Assembly (NCBI GenBank): GCA_024138015.1
Contig: JAMXBB010000004.1
Location: 106,238,365-106,302,364 of the forward strand
Length of the DNA stretch: 64,000 bases
From: Lumnitzera littorea
Taxonomy: Eukaryota > Streptophyta > Magnoliopsida > Myrtales > Combretaceae
Direction of reading: 5' to 3'
Below are positions 24,784 to 37,120 of the stretch, one piece after another (the stretch's first letter is position 1; each line of letters begins with the position of its first letter). Made by a program: the position numbers and the translations under genes. Below the pieces are notes generated by a model that made no database searches, was not told the origin of the DNA, and worked only from the letters and a program-made list of their open reading frames with translations.

Positions 24784-25455
24784 TGTGACGGGCCAATGTT
24801 ATGTATTCATGTTTATAACTATAAAAGGCTAAATTTGATTTTAGGGCTTTAAACCTAATAATGACTTACGCTTAACTCTTTGAAATAAAGTGATAAATCT
24901 AATGAGTCAAGTTCATGAATATTGAGATAATCAAAGAAAATATGATATAGTGGCTTGAAGTGAGCACAGTTATATCATCCTATCCACTCTTAACCTTTCC
25001 CAGGGAGTCGATATACTAAGAGAGGCTTTTGACGGACATGGATCTAAAAGGAGCTCCTTTAGGGCTCTATTAATAGGATTTATCTCGATCATTAATTGTC
25101 AAGATGATTTGATAGATGATATTGATGGCTAAACTCTATAAATAGTAAGAGTTCCTCTTATTTGGACATCAAGAAATTAAGAGAAACATTGTTGTATTGT
25201 TAGTTAGTACCACAAAAAATTAAATTGCATACAAAGTGAATTACACAAGGCTTCCTCAAGAACAACGAGGTTTGATGCTATTAAATACTTCCATCTATCA
25301 CGCGTGTATTGAAACTTCTTCAAATTGTTTACTCCTCTTCCTTACTTCTTTCTCACTTAACATTCGCAAGTGTCATTGCATGTCACTCTTTTATTGCCAC
25401 ATGTAAGATGAGACACATGTTACATGCACATGATCATTGCAATTAGATTCTTACA
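24784..25455 (+). repeat. LTR-like dispersed repeat, copy 3 (possible solo LTR)
   Basis: This stretch is inverted relative to copies 1 and 2. It starts TGTGACGGGCC and can end at TTACA, giving TG...CA termini over 672 bp. It contains 'ggctaaatttgattttagggc' and the inverse of CTTGATGTCCAAAT, and it has a good TATA box (CTATAAATAG, about 25137) where an LTR promoter should be. No 5-bp duplication was found at these ends, so they are approximate. Confidence 0.55.
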
Positions 25456-25511
25456 TCTACAATAACAATGTTGAGGAGGATAAAGCCATAAATTTGAATT
25501 TCATAGAGTTA

Positions 25512-25960
25512 TAAATTATAGGAAAATATATAAAAAAGTCCTTAACGTTTCATGTTTTTACAAAATTGATCTTTAACTCTTTATTTAATCTATTTTAGTC
25601 CTCAACCTTTTCAAGTCGTATCACATAGATTCTTTTGTTAATTCTGTTAAATTTTCTATTACTATGGATACGTGTCAACATATAATTGGTTCGTGTAAGT
25701 ACGAAAAAGTCCATAACGTTTATCTGTATATATGAATTAATCCTTAATGTTTATCTGTATATATGATCAGTCTTTAACCTTTTTCATTTAATCTATTTTA
25801 GTCCTTAACGTGTTTACACATAGCGAAAAAACTAAAAAAGGGATCTTTTTGCAAATTTATTAAAACATTAAGATTAAAATGAATTAAATAAAATGTTAAA
25901 GACTGATTTGTATATACGGGTAAACGTTAGGAACTTTTTTGTACTTTTTCCTAAATTATA
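25512..25960. mobile_element. Mutator-type MITE with perfect 9-bp target duplication
   Basis: The element spans 25521-25951 (431 bp). The left end GGAAAATATATAAAAAAGTC and the inverted right end GGAAAAAGTACAAAAAAGTT match at 25 of 30 positions, continuing into AACGTTT on both sides. The flanks are identical: TAAATTATA at 25512-25520 and 25952-25960. A 9-bp duplication is the Mutator superfamily signature. Inside, GTTTATCTGTATATATGA is repeated 31 bp apart (25718-25735, 25749-25766), and a TTTAATCTATTTTAGTCC block occurs twice (about 25585 and 25788). No transposase. Confidence 0.85.
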
Positions 25961-26329
25961 TTATGTGCATATTGTTTCTATGTATCATACTAGATTCTTA
26001 TTATTTTCCCTTTCATTTTTAAGTTTATGTATCTATTGATCACTATATCTAAACTGATTTTTATATTTCTATTATTTTGAGATATAATATTGACAAATTA
26101 GAATGTCAGAATTGATGTTAATTAATAAATGCTTATAATCTAGAAAGAGAAAGACTCTTCGAAGGTTGTAGATGAGACAAGGGAGGAAGAAGAAATAGGT
26201 GAAATTTTTGAATTCTGACACAACTAATAAGAAGGATAAGGGGTCTAGAGATGCAAAAGTTGTTGATAAGACGAAGTTAGTTCATGCTGTGAATTAAACT
26301 ATATCGGTAGCATATAAAAGGCTATGTGT
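25961..26329. other. Non-coding lead-in to the gypsy remnant
   Basis: No separate feature is seen. Codon-like text such as KDKGSRDAKVVDK (about 26230-26275) may be the decayed gag/protease linker of the element that follows. Confidence 0.3.
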
Positions 26330-26760
26330 TCAAGGTAAGGAAGACACGAGACATAGAGAGAAAAAATTCCGTATTTGATGTTTTGTGAAGGGAAAGATAT
26401 GCTCTTTGGTAACGGATGGAGGCAATTGTCATAATTTAGCCTCTACTACTTTTATGCATGTTATGGGTTTGAAAACTATACCTCATACGAGGCCTTATGG
26501 CTTGTACTGGCTTAATTCACATTAGTAAGCAACTCAAAGCATCTTTTGCCATTGGTGAATATGCAGGTGAAATAACTCGTGCCAATGGATGTCGATCGAA
26601 TTTTTATAGGAACACCATAATAATTTGATGGAAGAGTGATCTATTGATGGGTTTCAAAATATTTACCTGCTCAAAAAGGATGGACACAAGGTTATTTTGT
26701 TGTAACGTACCTGGCTGAAATTAGAAGGGATCAAGTTGCTGGGGATAAATAGAAATAACG
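26330..26760 (+). pseudogene. Ty3/gypsy aspartic-protease remnant
   Basis: On + the translation reads GKICSLVTDGGNCHNLASTT followed by MGLKTIPHTRPYGLYWLN. After a frame change it continues KQLKASFAIGEY. This is the retropepsin-like block of plant gypsy polyproteins, in which a D-[ST/G]-G active-site loop is followed by 'N-AS', 'HP-PY-L-WLN' and 'F-IG-Y'. Several stops and at least one frameshift are present, and no reverse transcriptase follows. It is a small, dead fragment; family assignment rests on the motif order. Confidence 0.65.
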
Positions 26761-28269
26761 TACAAAGAGCTTATTTGCATGGAAGTCTACTCATACTTAT
26801 CATAAGCTAAAACAGAAGCAAGATTTATGGAAAATCTCTGCCAACCTAGTAGTTTTGATGGAAACCAAGTTCCTAGAGGTCGATTTAGAGGTCTTCAATG
26901 TATAGAAATAAAGTTGAGAAGAAACAAGGGTCAAATGAAGGAAAATTTGGAAGAAAATGGGGTTACCATCAACGAACTAGGATAGCTATTATACTACTCA
27001 GTAGAGCTTTCTGATTGCTTAGAGAGCCATTCGATTGAGTCCCTTTTCCAAACCAAATGGGTGATCGAAAATGTGCAGTTTTCAAGCGCCAGACCCAGCC
27101 ATTTAACTGGCTAGTTGACCCATCCAACTACTTTACAACAAGAAAAAAATTATCTAAGGACAAGCTTGCCCTTCTTATTACATTTTAGGATTTCTTTTAT
27201 TTCTGCCTTTATCCTTGATCATATTCATTATATAGAATTACGTCGTTAACTCCTTTAGGATAAATTTTATATCTCTCTTAGATTGTAACAGACAATTCAT
27301 TCACCAGTTTCATCAATATCATTATTCTATCATTAGACTAAATCGATAATTGTCTACATCCTTTATTTATTTACTCATAAAAACATAAAAACTCATAGAT
27401 ATTATTCCTTTTTATTATTTAAACCCCAAATTACAAGAATTCATAAACTCATTTCACAGTTGTGCTTGGGTTCGTCTGGGCACATAACGAAATGTCTCCA
27501 GTGCACATCCGTAAGATTGGTGTTATTCACTTGGAAAGATTCCTCGAGACCTACAGTAAAATGAGTTTTTTTTTTTTTTTTTTCCTTTAACCTCATACTA
27601 GACCTGGTAGTGAAAAAACACGGATTATTACTATTGTCAAAATTTACCTGGAATAGAGAGCATAATAACAGGAGGATTTGCAATGGTGATTACTACTATG
27701 CCGCTATTCCCAACTTCAATCATAACGCTAATCTTCGCATTTTGGAGAGGAATCCGAATCCAAAGGAAAGAGAAATTTCTCAATCAAAATTTCTTATTTC
27801 TTTTTCAATTTAAACTTAGATTAGACCAAATGAAACAAATTACTCAAAGAAGAATTCTAATAAAATAAAGGATGTTAAGGCATAGTAGTTGAATACTATG
27901 AGCAAAAGGTCTTAAACTATCTAATAAAATAGATTGCATGAAAAAATAAAAGAATTAACCAAGATTACCATGATTCAACAACCTAAGGCATTTCAAATCA
28001 GATTGAAAAAATGTAAAACCACACTACTACAGTCAAATCAATCCTAATTCTCATTTGAACCCTATCTACAAATCACATTATAACACCACAAAAATACGTC
28101 AAAACAATATTCTAAGAAAGTTAAGTAAGCAACTATAAGCATGGCAACAAATCCTACCACACACATCCCACCACAATAATTTAATGTATATGGACAACTT
28201 TTGAGGGCATGATCAAAATGACTCACTTTTTGCTTCCCTTTCATGCTTCGATCCTTTAGATTCAATTCA
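26761..28269. other. Gene-free region
   Basis: No gene is supported. A poly-T run of about 20 lies at 27570-27590. A short frame near 26770-26910 on + reads like the start of a LINE or gag protein ('LVVLMETKFLE') but is broken, and I do not assign it. Confidence 0.4.
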
Positions 28270-29690
28270 ATCAATGGCCCTGTGTCATTTCTTACTCTCT
28301 TAATAACTTATAATGGTGAACAGTGATATTTTAATAAATCAATACACAATAATTAATAAAGCAAATTAAAAGAGTAAGGAAGGAGAATATCGGGCTAATG
28401 ATTTATAGAACTTCGGTCTTCTGTCTACTACTCTTTTCTAGCTTCATTGTTAAGGATCTAGTCTATTTTACCGGTGTTGTCCTATTTGATCTACTAAATC
28501 AAAATTACAAGAAGATTACAAGCATTCATCATGCATGAACTTCACAATACTTTACTCTTCCTATCTAGCCTTTTTATAATCTAGGCTAATTACAGATTTA
28601 TAAAGTACAAACTAACTTCTCTTAATAATTAAACAACAAAATAAGATTTACAAATTACAAGTGAGAATAAAAATATAAATCTCAATTAATTTCGCTTTAA
28701 AGAGAAATAACGATTATTGTATAATTTACTTCGGTGCAACTTTTTGAAGAAGTATTTGAAGGACTTTTTGTAACTTTTCAAAAGATAGAATCTGATCACG
28801 AATTTTTGTGTAACGAAAACTTTTTTCTAAAGAGGTAAATGAAGTTTTGAATGCTTTCTCTTTTTATACCGAAATCTTGTAACTGTTAATTTGTTGAAGA
28901 TTATCTTCATTTTTGTATTTATCTAACCATTATTTGTTAAAGATAATCCTTAGATATTTTGAAAAGATCTCGGTATTTTGAAATTCAAAACAGCTCTTCT
29001 TATTTTGTTTCGATCAGATACACTTCAATCCGCAACCATAGATAAGTTTCGGATTTGAATTTGATGAAGAGATATATTTTATTAGTAACTTCTAGATAAA
29101 TCTCATATTAAAAAATTTGAAATTTCATAAAATCTGAATCAACCTTATTCTTATCCATACTCGTATATATCTTGATTAATAAAAAATAAATTCGCTAAAA
29201 AAAATAGTTCTCATGGATCTTGATTTCATCTTAAGTGAAACGGGATTAAGTATATTTCCTGAATATATCTAATCTAATGAAGCTAAGTCTTATTGAATTC
29301 AAATCTGATATGAGTTAAATTTCATCATTGTATATTTTTAGAAAAACTTTCTGAATAACCTTCTGAAAACTTTGAATAAGTTTCTGAAGTGTTATATCAC
29401 TTTTACTTATAAAGTTTATAAAATATTTTTTGAAGAATTTCAGACTATTTTCTTTTTTAATTAAGTTAAACTTTTTGAATAAATTTCTGAAGATAACTTT
29501 ATTTGTAATTTTAATCTCTCTCAGATTGTGATTTTAAACTTTTTCAGAATCTTCTAAATACCTGCATTCTTAATGATTCATTAACATTTATTAATTTTTA
29601 TTATTATTAAAATCCATAAGAGATATATAACAATCTCATACCTTCACGAGTGCCCATTGATTCAATCTTTGTTCATTAATAATGCAGTGA
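28270..29690. repeat. Unclassified repeat-like A+T-rich block
   Basis: The segment carries repeated 'actttttgaa(t/g)aa(g)tttctgaag'-type words (29340-29530) and has the look of a decayed LTR, but no ends, target duplication or coding remnant were found. Confidence 0.25.
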
Positions 29691-30386
29691 CATGGAACAA
29701 TTCAACCATCAGATAATCTTTTGTGGAACAAAGATATGTCAGTAAATAGAGGAAGAATGGGAGATATTAATGGTGGTTGCGGTAGGATAGGAAAAAATAG
29801 AGAAGAGGGGAGCAGTTACTAGAGAGAAACGTGGCAATTGGAGAAACGTGCAACACGGTCGGTGAAGGAAAATAGCTACAGTGGGTGTACATATGTTACA
29901 GTTGTTGGAAGTAAATAAATAAAGTGTAATGTGGAGTCAATAAACTTACTCTCTTAATAATAATCGATAATTAAAAAAAAAAGGTTTAAGGAAGATAAAA
30001 TTACTATTTTATCCTTAGGTCTTTTAAAATAAAATAAGAAACATGCAATAATGAAAAAACCACACTAATGGGGTACTTTGACACATGTCGCATGTAAAAC
30101 AAAGTAACAAAATGCAGGATATAATAAATAGAGTAAAAATGCCATAAAATAATTGTAAAAACCCTAAACTATAGATTGATTTGTCAAATCAACTAAGACA
30201 ATGTAAAAACATGTTATGACGAATCATAAAAGCGCCTGAAAATGTTGGAGGAGGCAACAAGAATATTCAAAAAATCAAAGTAATTGCAAAAGACGTAGTA
30301 GAAGAATACTTGGAAAAATCAGCCAAAAAAAAAAACCAAAAATCACGCACGTGTAAAAATTTCATAAAAAATTAACATAATAGATG

Positions 30387-30417
<31 letters not shown>

Positions 30418-32514
30418 TAAATTTTTTGAAAATTTTCCCTATGGTTTTAGTAAGAATATAACTTTTGAAGGGTGATTAACTTTTGGTAAATAGCACCTAG
30501 ATTGTGTTGTTTTTCTCCTCATGTAACTATTTGCAACACTTTGCTCTTTGGGCCTTTTTTTTTTCCTTTTCAATTTTTGGTGCCTGAGAGGCAGTTCGTT
30601 TATGCAATCCTTGAGTTAGGGATAAGATGAAACCAATAATCAACCTATCCTTCAAGTCCATAAAACACTTATTTCATAATTCCTATTATTCAAACAATAA
30701 TATCATAATGGAAATCTTTACAAAAATGAGTTAAGCTCGAAGTATTGCAACTATAAAACTCCCATAAAATACATGATTGCTTTAAGAAATGTACACACTA
30801 CAACTGTAAACTTAATGTTAAGATCTTTACAATGAAACAAAACAATCTCCTTGGAAAGCTGCATCAAAGACCTTAAATCAAATCTTACAACTATTGGCTC
30901 TTTCTCAAAGGAACTATCTCTAACTAAACTCTAAAAGTCTTCTAATGTAAACCCTCTTGGTAGTGATGACTTGTCTAAAATCCTTCCTAATTTGAGGATA
31001 AAAGAACTTATCCCTTCAGCTTGCTATAAGTTGAATGAGAGTGGATAAATAGACAACAAGCACAAGCATAATCCAATACTAGAATCACACTAGCAATTTA
31101 TTACTTAAATTATTTTATCTTACATCTTAGCCAAGAAGTTAATGTTGATAGTATATGCCATCCTTATACACGTGATATGCATCGGTATTCATTACATAAC
31201 ACAACCTAGTATACATTTGATTAGTCGATATAATCGGGCATTTGGATGCCTTCTAGGAAGCTAAAGGGTTATGAGGAGCAACTTGAGAGTAAGACCCCCG
31301 AATCCTGAATCTACATATTTAGAATATAAAGAGTAGTTAGGTTACTTGAGCAATGCAAATTTTTATGCTTTGAAACCTAATTCTTTTTAAGCTAATGTTC
31401 CTTGTTTACAAAAATCCTTTGTTTTAGAGAGCCTAACTTATAGGTCCTTTTCATGCTATATCATGTATGCATCAAGCAAGATATATTGATCATAATATCC
31501 AAATTAGTACCAAGTTCAATCCAATTAGCCAAGTTTAGGTTTCATACTCTCATTAGTAAAGTTCTATGACCTTGCTTAGGGTTCACTTAAGTAAACACCT
31601 GAAGCATAAAGTTAGTCTCTAGTTTCTTCTTCGAGTTAATATAATTCTCGACAAACATCACATCATTAATTAGTAACACAAGCATAGTAGACAAACCAAG
31701 ATTCATAGTCAGTTCAACTAACAATTACATCATATAGTACATAATGATATGAGTAGACATAACTTTACTCCAAGCTTACATAAATCAACTTACTTGGATT
31801 TGCTAATAGCCTAAGCTTACACTTCAATACGAGGTTTTTCTTTACCTAACTCACCTGGGAAACATATATGCAATACTAAAGTTAACTATAAGTTAGATAC
31901 AATTAATTACTTAAACTTATAGTTTACAGTATCCTTTAACTTAACCTCTCATTTATCATTTGAGTTAAGCTATCTTTAAGATTCCTAGTAGAATAACCTC
32001 TAAAGTACTCTTTGAGTCAACATTAGCTAAATGTCACTCTCAACATCTTCTAATTTAGCCTCTAGATAACTTCTTATATAAGACGTATCTAGCAAATCCT
32101 TTGAAACATCCATGGAGTTACCTTTTATGTTAGCTTGTTATAAAATCTCACTAAAACTTCACACAACACTAATCACTTACCATCGATTCCTTATAGACTA
32201 AAAATTGATTGGTATGGTAAATTTATTAGATCCCCAAATTCATATCATATAAATATGATAACTAGTATTATATTGATTGCATTTTATTATATTAGGATAA
32301 AATAAGGCTATATGCCCTTTATTTACATAGTAATAGTATATTAACCCAATTAATTCCACCAAAAATACTATAACCTTATAAAAATATGTGGTTTCAGATA
32401 GGTAGCTTTGAATGTCAAATTTGTTGATTAAGCTCACTTTTTGCAATATTAGTATTAAGCTTTGTTTTACTAACAATTGATTTAAATTTTGCAAATAATT
32501 AAATTAAATCATAT
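29691..32514. other. Gene-free region with a compound microsatellite
   Basis: A (TC)n-(TA)n run is present at 30386-30417. The remainder is A+T-rich without a recognised gene or element boundary. Confidence 0.45.
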
Positions 32515-33256
32515 GATCATAATCATAGTTATTAAAATCGCAATTTTACCTATGCGATTCTATGAATTTATAATTTTAGGTGGTCTTTCCGAGTTAACTT
32601 GGGTATATAACCTTTTTTTGTATAGAAACTTATGTTTTTAACTATGTTTACATATAAATTTGGTGAAAACTTACGTTTTTGATCAAGTTTACCAATTCTA
32701 CATATTTGAGTTGAATGGATTAAAAAATTAAAGAAAAAAAATACAATTAGCTTTTTACAAACCATTAACTATTAAGACATTACAACATTTTTCCTATTCA
32801 GTTCCAATTTTTGATTTCTTTTTTTTTTTCTCAATCTCTTATATTATGTTTATAGTTTTTATCCAAGTTTCAACTCCAATAACAAAGTTTACAAAGAAAA
32901 CTATATACTTCATTTTATACTGTCAATAACTTAAAATGAGTTGACATTTTTTATTCTCTTTAATTTATAGCTTTTAAAAAAAAATGGGAAAAAGTTTAGT
33001 TTCAACTCTATTTTTCCTTTTTCTGTACATGTTATATTATATATTAAGAATTTGTATAACAAAAAAAAAAACTTAATTTCTTCATTTTTTTTATTTTCAT
33101 TATGTATTTTAAGTTTTGAATAACTACTATAAATATATCAATAATTTTTTAAAGTTATTTTATATAAGTTATAGAAATTTATATTTCTACGTTTTGATTT
33201 AATAAACCTTCTAACAATTTTAGGTAGGATTGCGTGTTTGACAACCTTGATCATAA
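32515..33256. mobile_element. Inverted-repeat DNA element with perfect 8-bp target duplication
   Basis: The element spans 32523-33248 (726 bp). The left arm 'tagttattaaaatcgcaatt' and the inverted right arm 'aggttgtcaaacacgcaatc' share the CGCAAT..TACCTA core; about 23 of 31 positions agree. Flanks GATCATAA at 32515-32522 and 33249-33256 are identical. The 8-bp duplication points to hAT; a 9-bp reading (8/9 match) would allow Mutator. No transposase is encoded. Confidence 0.65.
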
Positions 33257-35059
33257 CTAAATGCTCCTAATATTGTTATTAAGTCTTAGAAATTGTCTAA
33301 AGTAGGGTTTGTCAAATAGTTTCAAGAAAATAAATTTATTTTCTTAAACTGAAAAACATGATATATTTATAAAAATAAATATAATAAATACTAAACTTGT
33401 AGTTTTTCAAAAAAAAAAAAACCTTTTTATGTAACGACAAAATTCATCGGAATAGGGTTGCTCCTTATGGGACCCCTATAAACACTTCTAAATATTATGA
33501 TTCTATATGCAAAAGTACTTAAGAATACTAAGTTTCATAATTTTTCGACAAAGTTTAGTATTTTTAATAATTAATTGAAAATTAGACTAGAAAATAGAAC
33601 TCATTGTCGTACAAGCTTCTGGCCATCATTGGCTACTAGGAGCATGTCAAAATAGCATGGCGAGGGTAGCTTGTCGTAGGGCTAGGTTGGATTATTGTTA
33701 GGTTGCATTGTTGCTTATGCACCTTAATTATCCAAATTTTCCCTCACTTTCCTTAAATTTTTTAGAAGCTTTTCTCTTCATTTCTTAAGCTCCCACTGTA
33801 TTCTTAGATGCTTAACCTTACAAAATTGGCTTCTAGAGATGTAGATCTACTTAAATAGAAAAGAGTAGGCTTAGTGGAATTTTTCATGCCAAGATAAGTG
33901 TAATCTCCTCTTTAGCTAAGTTTAATTAGGTGTCATAAACTAAGTTTTATCTTTCCCCCTTTGCATCTCTAATGTTTGCCACACATGATTCTACGGTTAT
34001 CTTAGCTGCCACATTAGTCTCTAAGTGATGCATTTAGTATTATCTCTATGATGTATTAATATATTACATATTTAGGATTTTTAGTTAATTTGTGGATATA
34101 TATTTATACATACAAAATATATCGAACATATGTATATGTTTCCTATGTATTATTTCATGTTGTTTCATTAATTATAACATCCATATAATCTATTTCTAGG
34201 AACTTGCTAATTATTAAGACCCAATAAATAACAATTAATCAAACCATAACTAGTTTTTAGTTAAATTATTATTTTTAATTTTATTAGTCTGCATTAGCTC
34301 TCAAATGTAATGCTAAAATTCTAAGTATTGGGTTACCTCTTCATGTTAGTAGTTGGTAATTATACTAGTTTAGGGTCATTTATCCAATAATTCTTATATA
34401 TGCCTAAAGTAAGGTATATACTTAAATGAATACATATGTTCTTTGAATGTCATTCTCCACTATATTATTATCTTTACATACCCAATAGTTTATTTCTAAG
34501 ATCTTTATGTGTGTTCAAACTTGCAATTTGAGACATCCTTTGATAAGATTAAGTCCTCATTTTGAATCTAAGATAGTTAGTTACAAAGACTGAGGTTTCA
34601 TAATGTCGCCATGCAAAATCATATTGAGGTGATTTCTAAAGTTCATCCACATCCTCAGGGTTAGCAAACATGGTGTATAAGACGTTGCCAATTGGTGATT
34701 TTTGGTGGTTGGTTTGAGCTTACAAAATTTTTAGAGTTTCTATTTTTTGCTATTTTGAGGCACCTTTTTTATTTAATTTCTTAGAATCAATTTCACTTAT
34801 ATGATATTTTTGTACTTTTTGTAAGTTTATATTATAGAATGTGAAAAATACTAGTTATGAAGAAAATTTCAAAACCATTGTTACTACCATTATAAAATCC
34901 TTGAACTATTTTTTATCATCTTGTGTGTTAAATGTGATCTTTGGGTGTCATTGCTACTGCTACTACTTATTAGGGTAGTATCTATTTATTTTGCTTTTTG
35001 AAGCTTATTTTCCATAAAAAAGGTGAAATTTAGATTATATATTTTATTTTTAAATTAAT
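33257..35059. other. Gene-free A+T-rich region
   Basis: No gene is recognised. The segment 33440-33485 ('gggttgctccttatgggacc') resembles text found in some gypsy non-coding regions, but I cannot place it. Confidence 0.35.
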
Positions 35060-35511
35060 GATTATTCCTAAACCTGGTCAGAAGATGCCTACTGATTTTA
35101 TATCCTCTTCTAGCCCCTTAGAGGCTAGGCCCTTAGCCCACAATGTGTAGGTGGGATCGGCTTGGTTGGATTAGGAAAGTCTTTAGTTCGCATGCATAAA
35201 ACAATGAGATACTTCCCTCATATCTAAAGTATATCTTTAAAGATACGGCCAAGCCTATCCTTGAGATACTATAAACGTTCCATAAATGTCACATGAACCA
35301 CTCTTGTAAATACTAGGTAATTTCACAGGTAAGTGAAGCACCACATCTTCACATTCTTACATTTCTTTGATCTCTTCTGTGAGCTATTTCTAACTTAAGT
35401 ATCGAAATGATTATATTGGAATTACCTTTAGCGGCCCTTTGAGCTTATGTTTATTGTGTGTGCAGGTTGTCTCCAACCTCAAAATCCTTTAGCAAAAGTT
35501 GACCATCAACA
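35060..35511 (+). repeat. Ty3/gypsy LTR 3' part (Tat-like)
   Basis: The conserved U5 layout of Tat-clade LTRs is visible: 'ttctaacttaagtatcg' (35388), a GGAATTACC/GCGGCCC block (35420-35438), then GTGCAGGTTGTCTCCAACCTC (35461) and a possible LTR end at ACCATCAACA (about 35511). A weak TATA (CTATAAACG) is near 35270. No coding part of the element is adjacent, so it may be a solo or truncated LTR. The clade call is from memory of the motif. Confidence 0.45.
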
Positions 35512-37120
35512 ATTATGCTGATTTTAAGGGGTTAGTATCCTACCTATTATCATTATAAAACTCATATTACTATATACTAGGTATATACTCGAATTGGACT
35601 TGTGATCAAATATGAAATTCTTAATTACTTTTATATAACTACTTATGTTCAATGTTTACAAGACTCAAATGAGTCATTATTTTACCATATAGATTATTTT
35701 AAAGTTACTTTATCTAAATTTACATGCTTGTAATGGATTATTTCAAGTAAAGTATTAATTATCAATAAAAAAAATGTTATATATATATTTTTTAAAAAGC
35801 ACATTATTTTATAACCCAATTATATTTAGACTTTGAAAAGCTTTTTCATGCCATTCAATACTAATGAAAACTAAATTTCCTATTTGATATTTATTTCCTG
35901 CACTTATATATATATATATTTATCACTATTTAATACATGATTTCTTATACAATTACTATATGAATTCATTTTCCCTACTAAATATATATAAATACATATA
36001 TGCATACACATAAATATATTTATGAATAACTTAATCCTTAAGTAGACTAATATTCTTATATAGTTGGTAATTCAAAAGTACAACAATTATGTTATTATTA
36101 CTCTAGAATTTTAAATAGAACCTTAAAACCTTAAGTAGAACTTTGTATAAGAACTCTAGAAATTTTCCTCCTTTTCTAACTTAACATGTTATATAGGATT
36201 TCTTACATCACTAAGTACTTACAATTCACCATAACTTAAGTAAGTTGGCTAGCTTCATAGCAATTATACTGTTTTACCTAGGGATAGTAGGTCATCATAA
36301 TGATTTTTCTTGTAGTTAAATTCTAAGTGTATGCATGCAACAAATGTATTTGTCATTGAATGCAAGGATTAGGTCTACTTGATTGGTTTTAAATTGTTGT
36401 AAATATTATATCATCACAATGGAATATTATACTATGATCACTCTTAAATTGAAATATTCAATATCTAGCCTTACCTATTCATACATTGCATCTTTTGTAT
36501 ATTAGCATCCATTATGCTCACCAAATGCTGGCCATTGGGTGAGGAATAAATATTTCTTTTTATAAATTTGCTAAACTAATTGATATAAGAAGATATCTCG
36601 ATACAGTCGGAAGCAATCATAGGAATAGCTGAAATGGGTATTAGAGGGGACAACTGGTCTAATGTATAACTTATGGTTTAATGGGAGGTGTTTCTCTATT
36701 GTTGGTGAACTCCTTGAAATGCTTATTAAAGTAGGATCATTTTCTTTAATTTCATGATGAACAGACTAATAATGTATTGATCTCATTGTTAGTCCCAAGA
36801 AGCATTAGGGAGTTGAATTGATTGTTATCAAACCTAAATGTTTTTTCTAAATTAAACATAACCCTTCTAAATTATTCTATGATAACACTTATAATAAAGC
36901 TTACAAGCATATTGTCAAAGATTGACATACAAAAGTAATAAATAATTAAACAAATTACATAAAGTAAATAGAGTAATGGATAAGAAGATCAAATAAGCAT
37001 TTATAGAAGTTCCTCCTTATCTTCTCTTTCTACTTAAGGTTAAGGAACTGCTCATCCACATCAGTTTTTTCTATTATTTGAAAGAAATCAACATTGAGAC
37101 ATACAAGATTTGTCATAATA
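35512..37120. other. Gene-free A+T-rich region
   Basis: No supported feature. TA-rich runs are near 35777 and 35905. Confidence 0.4.

Noticed and set aside
27441..27683. 80-codon frame on - with a cysteine-containing end
   Set aside because: Spans a poly-T run and shows no recognisable family; not supported as a gene.
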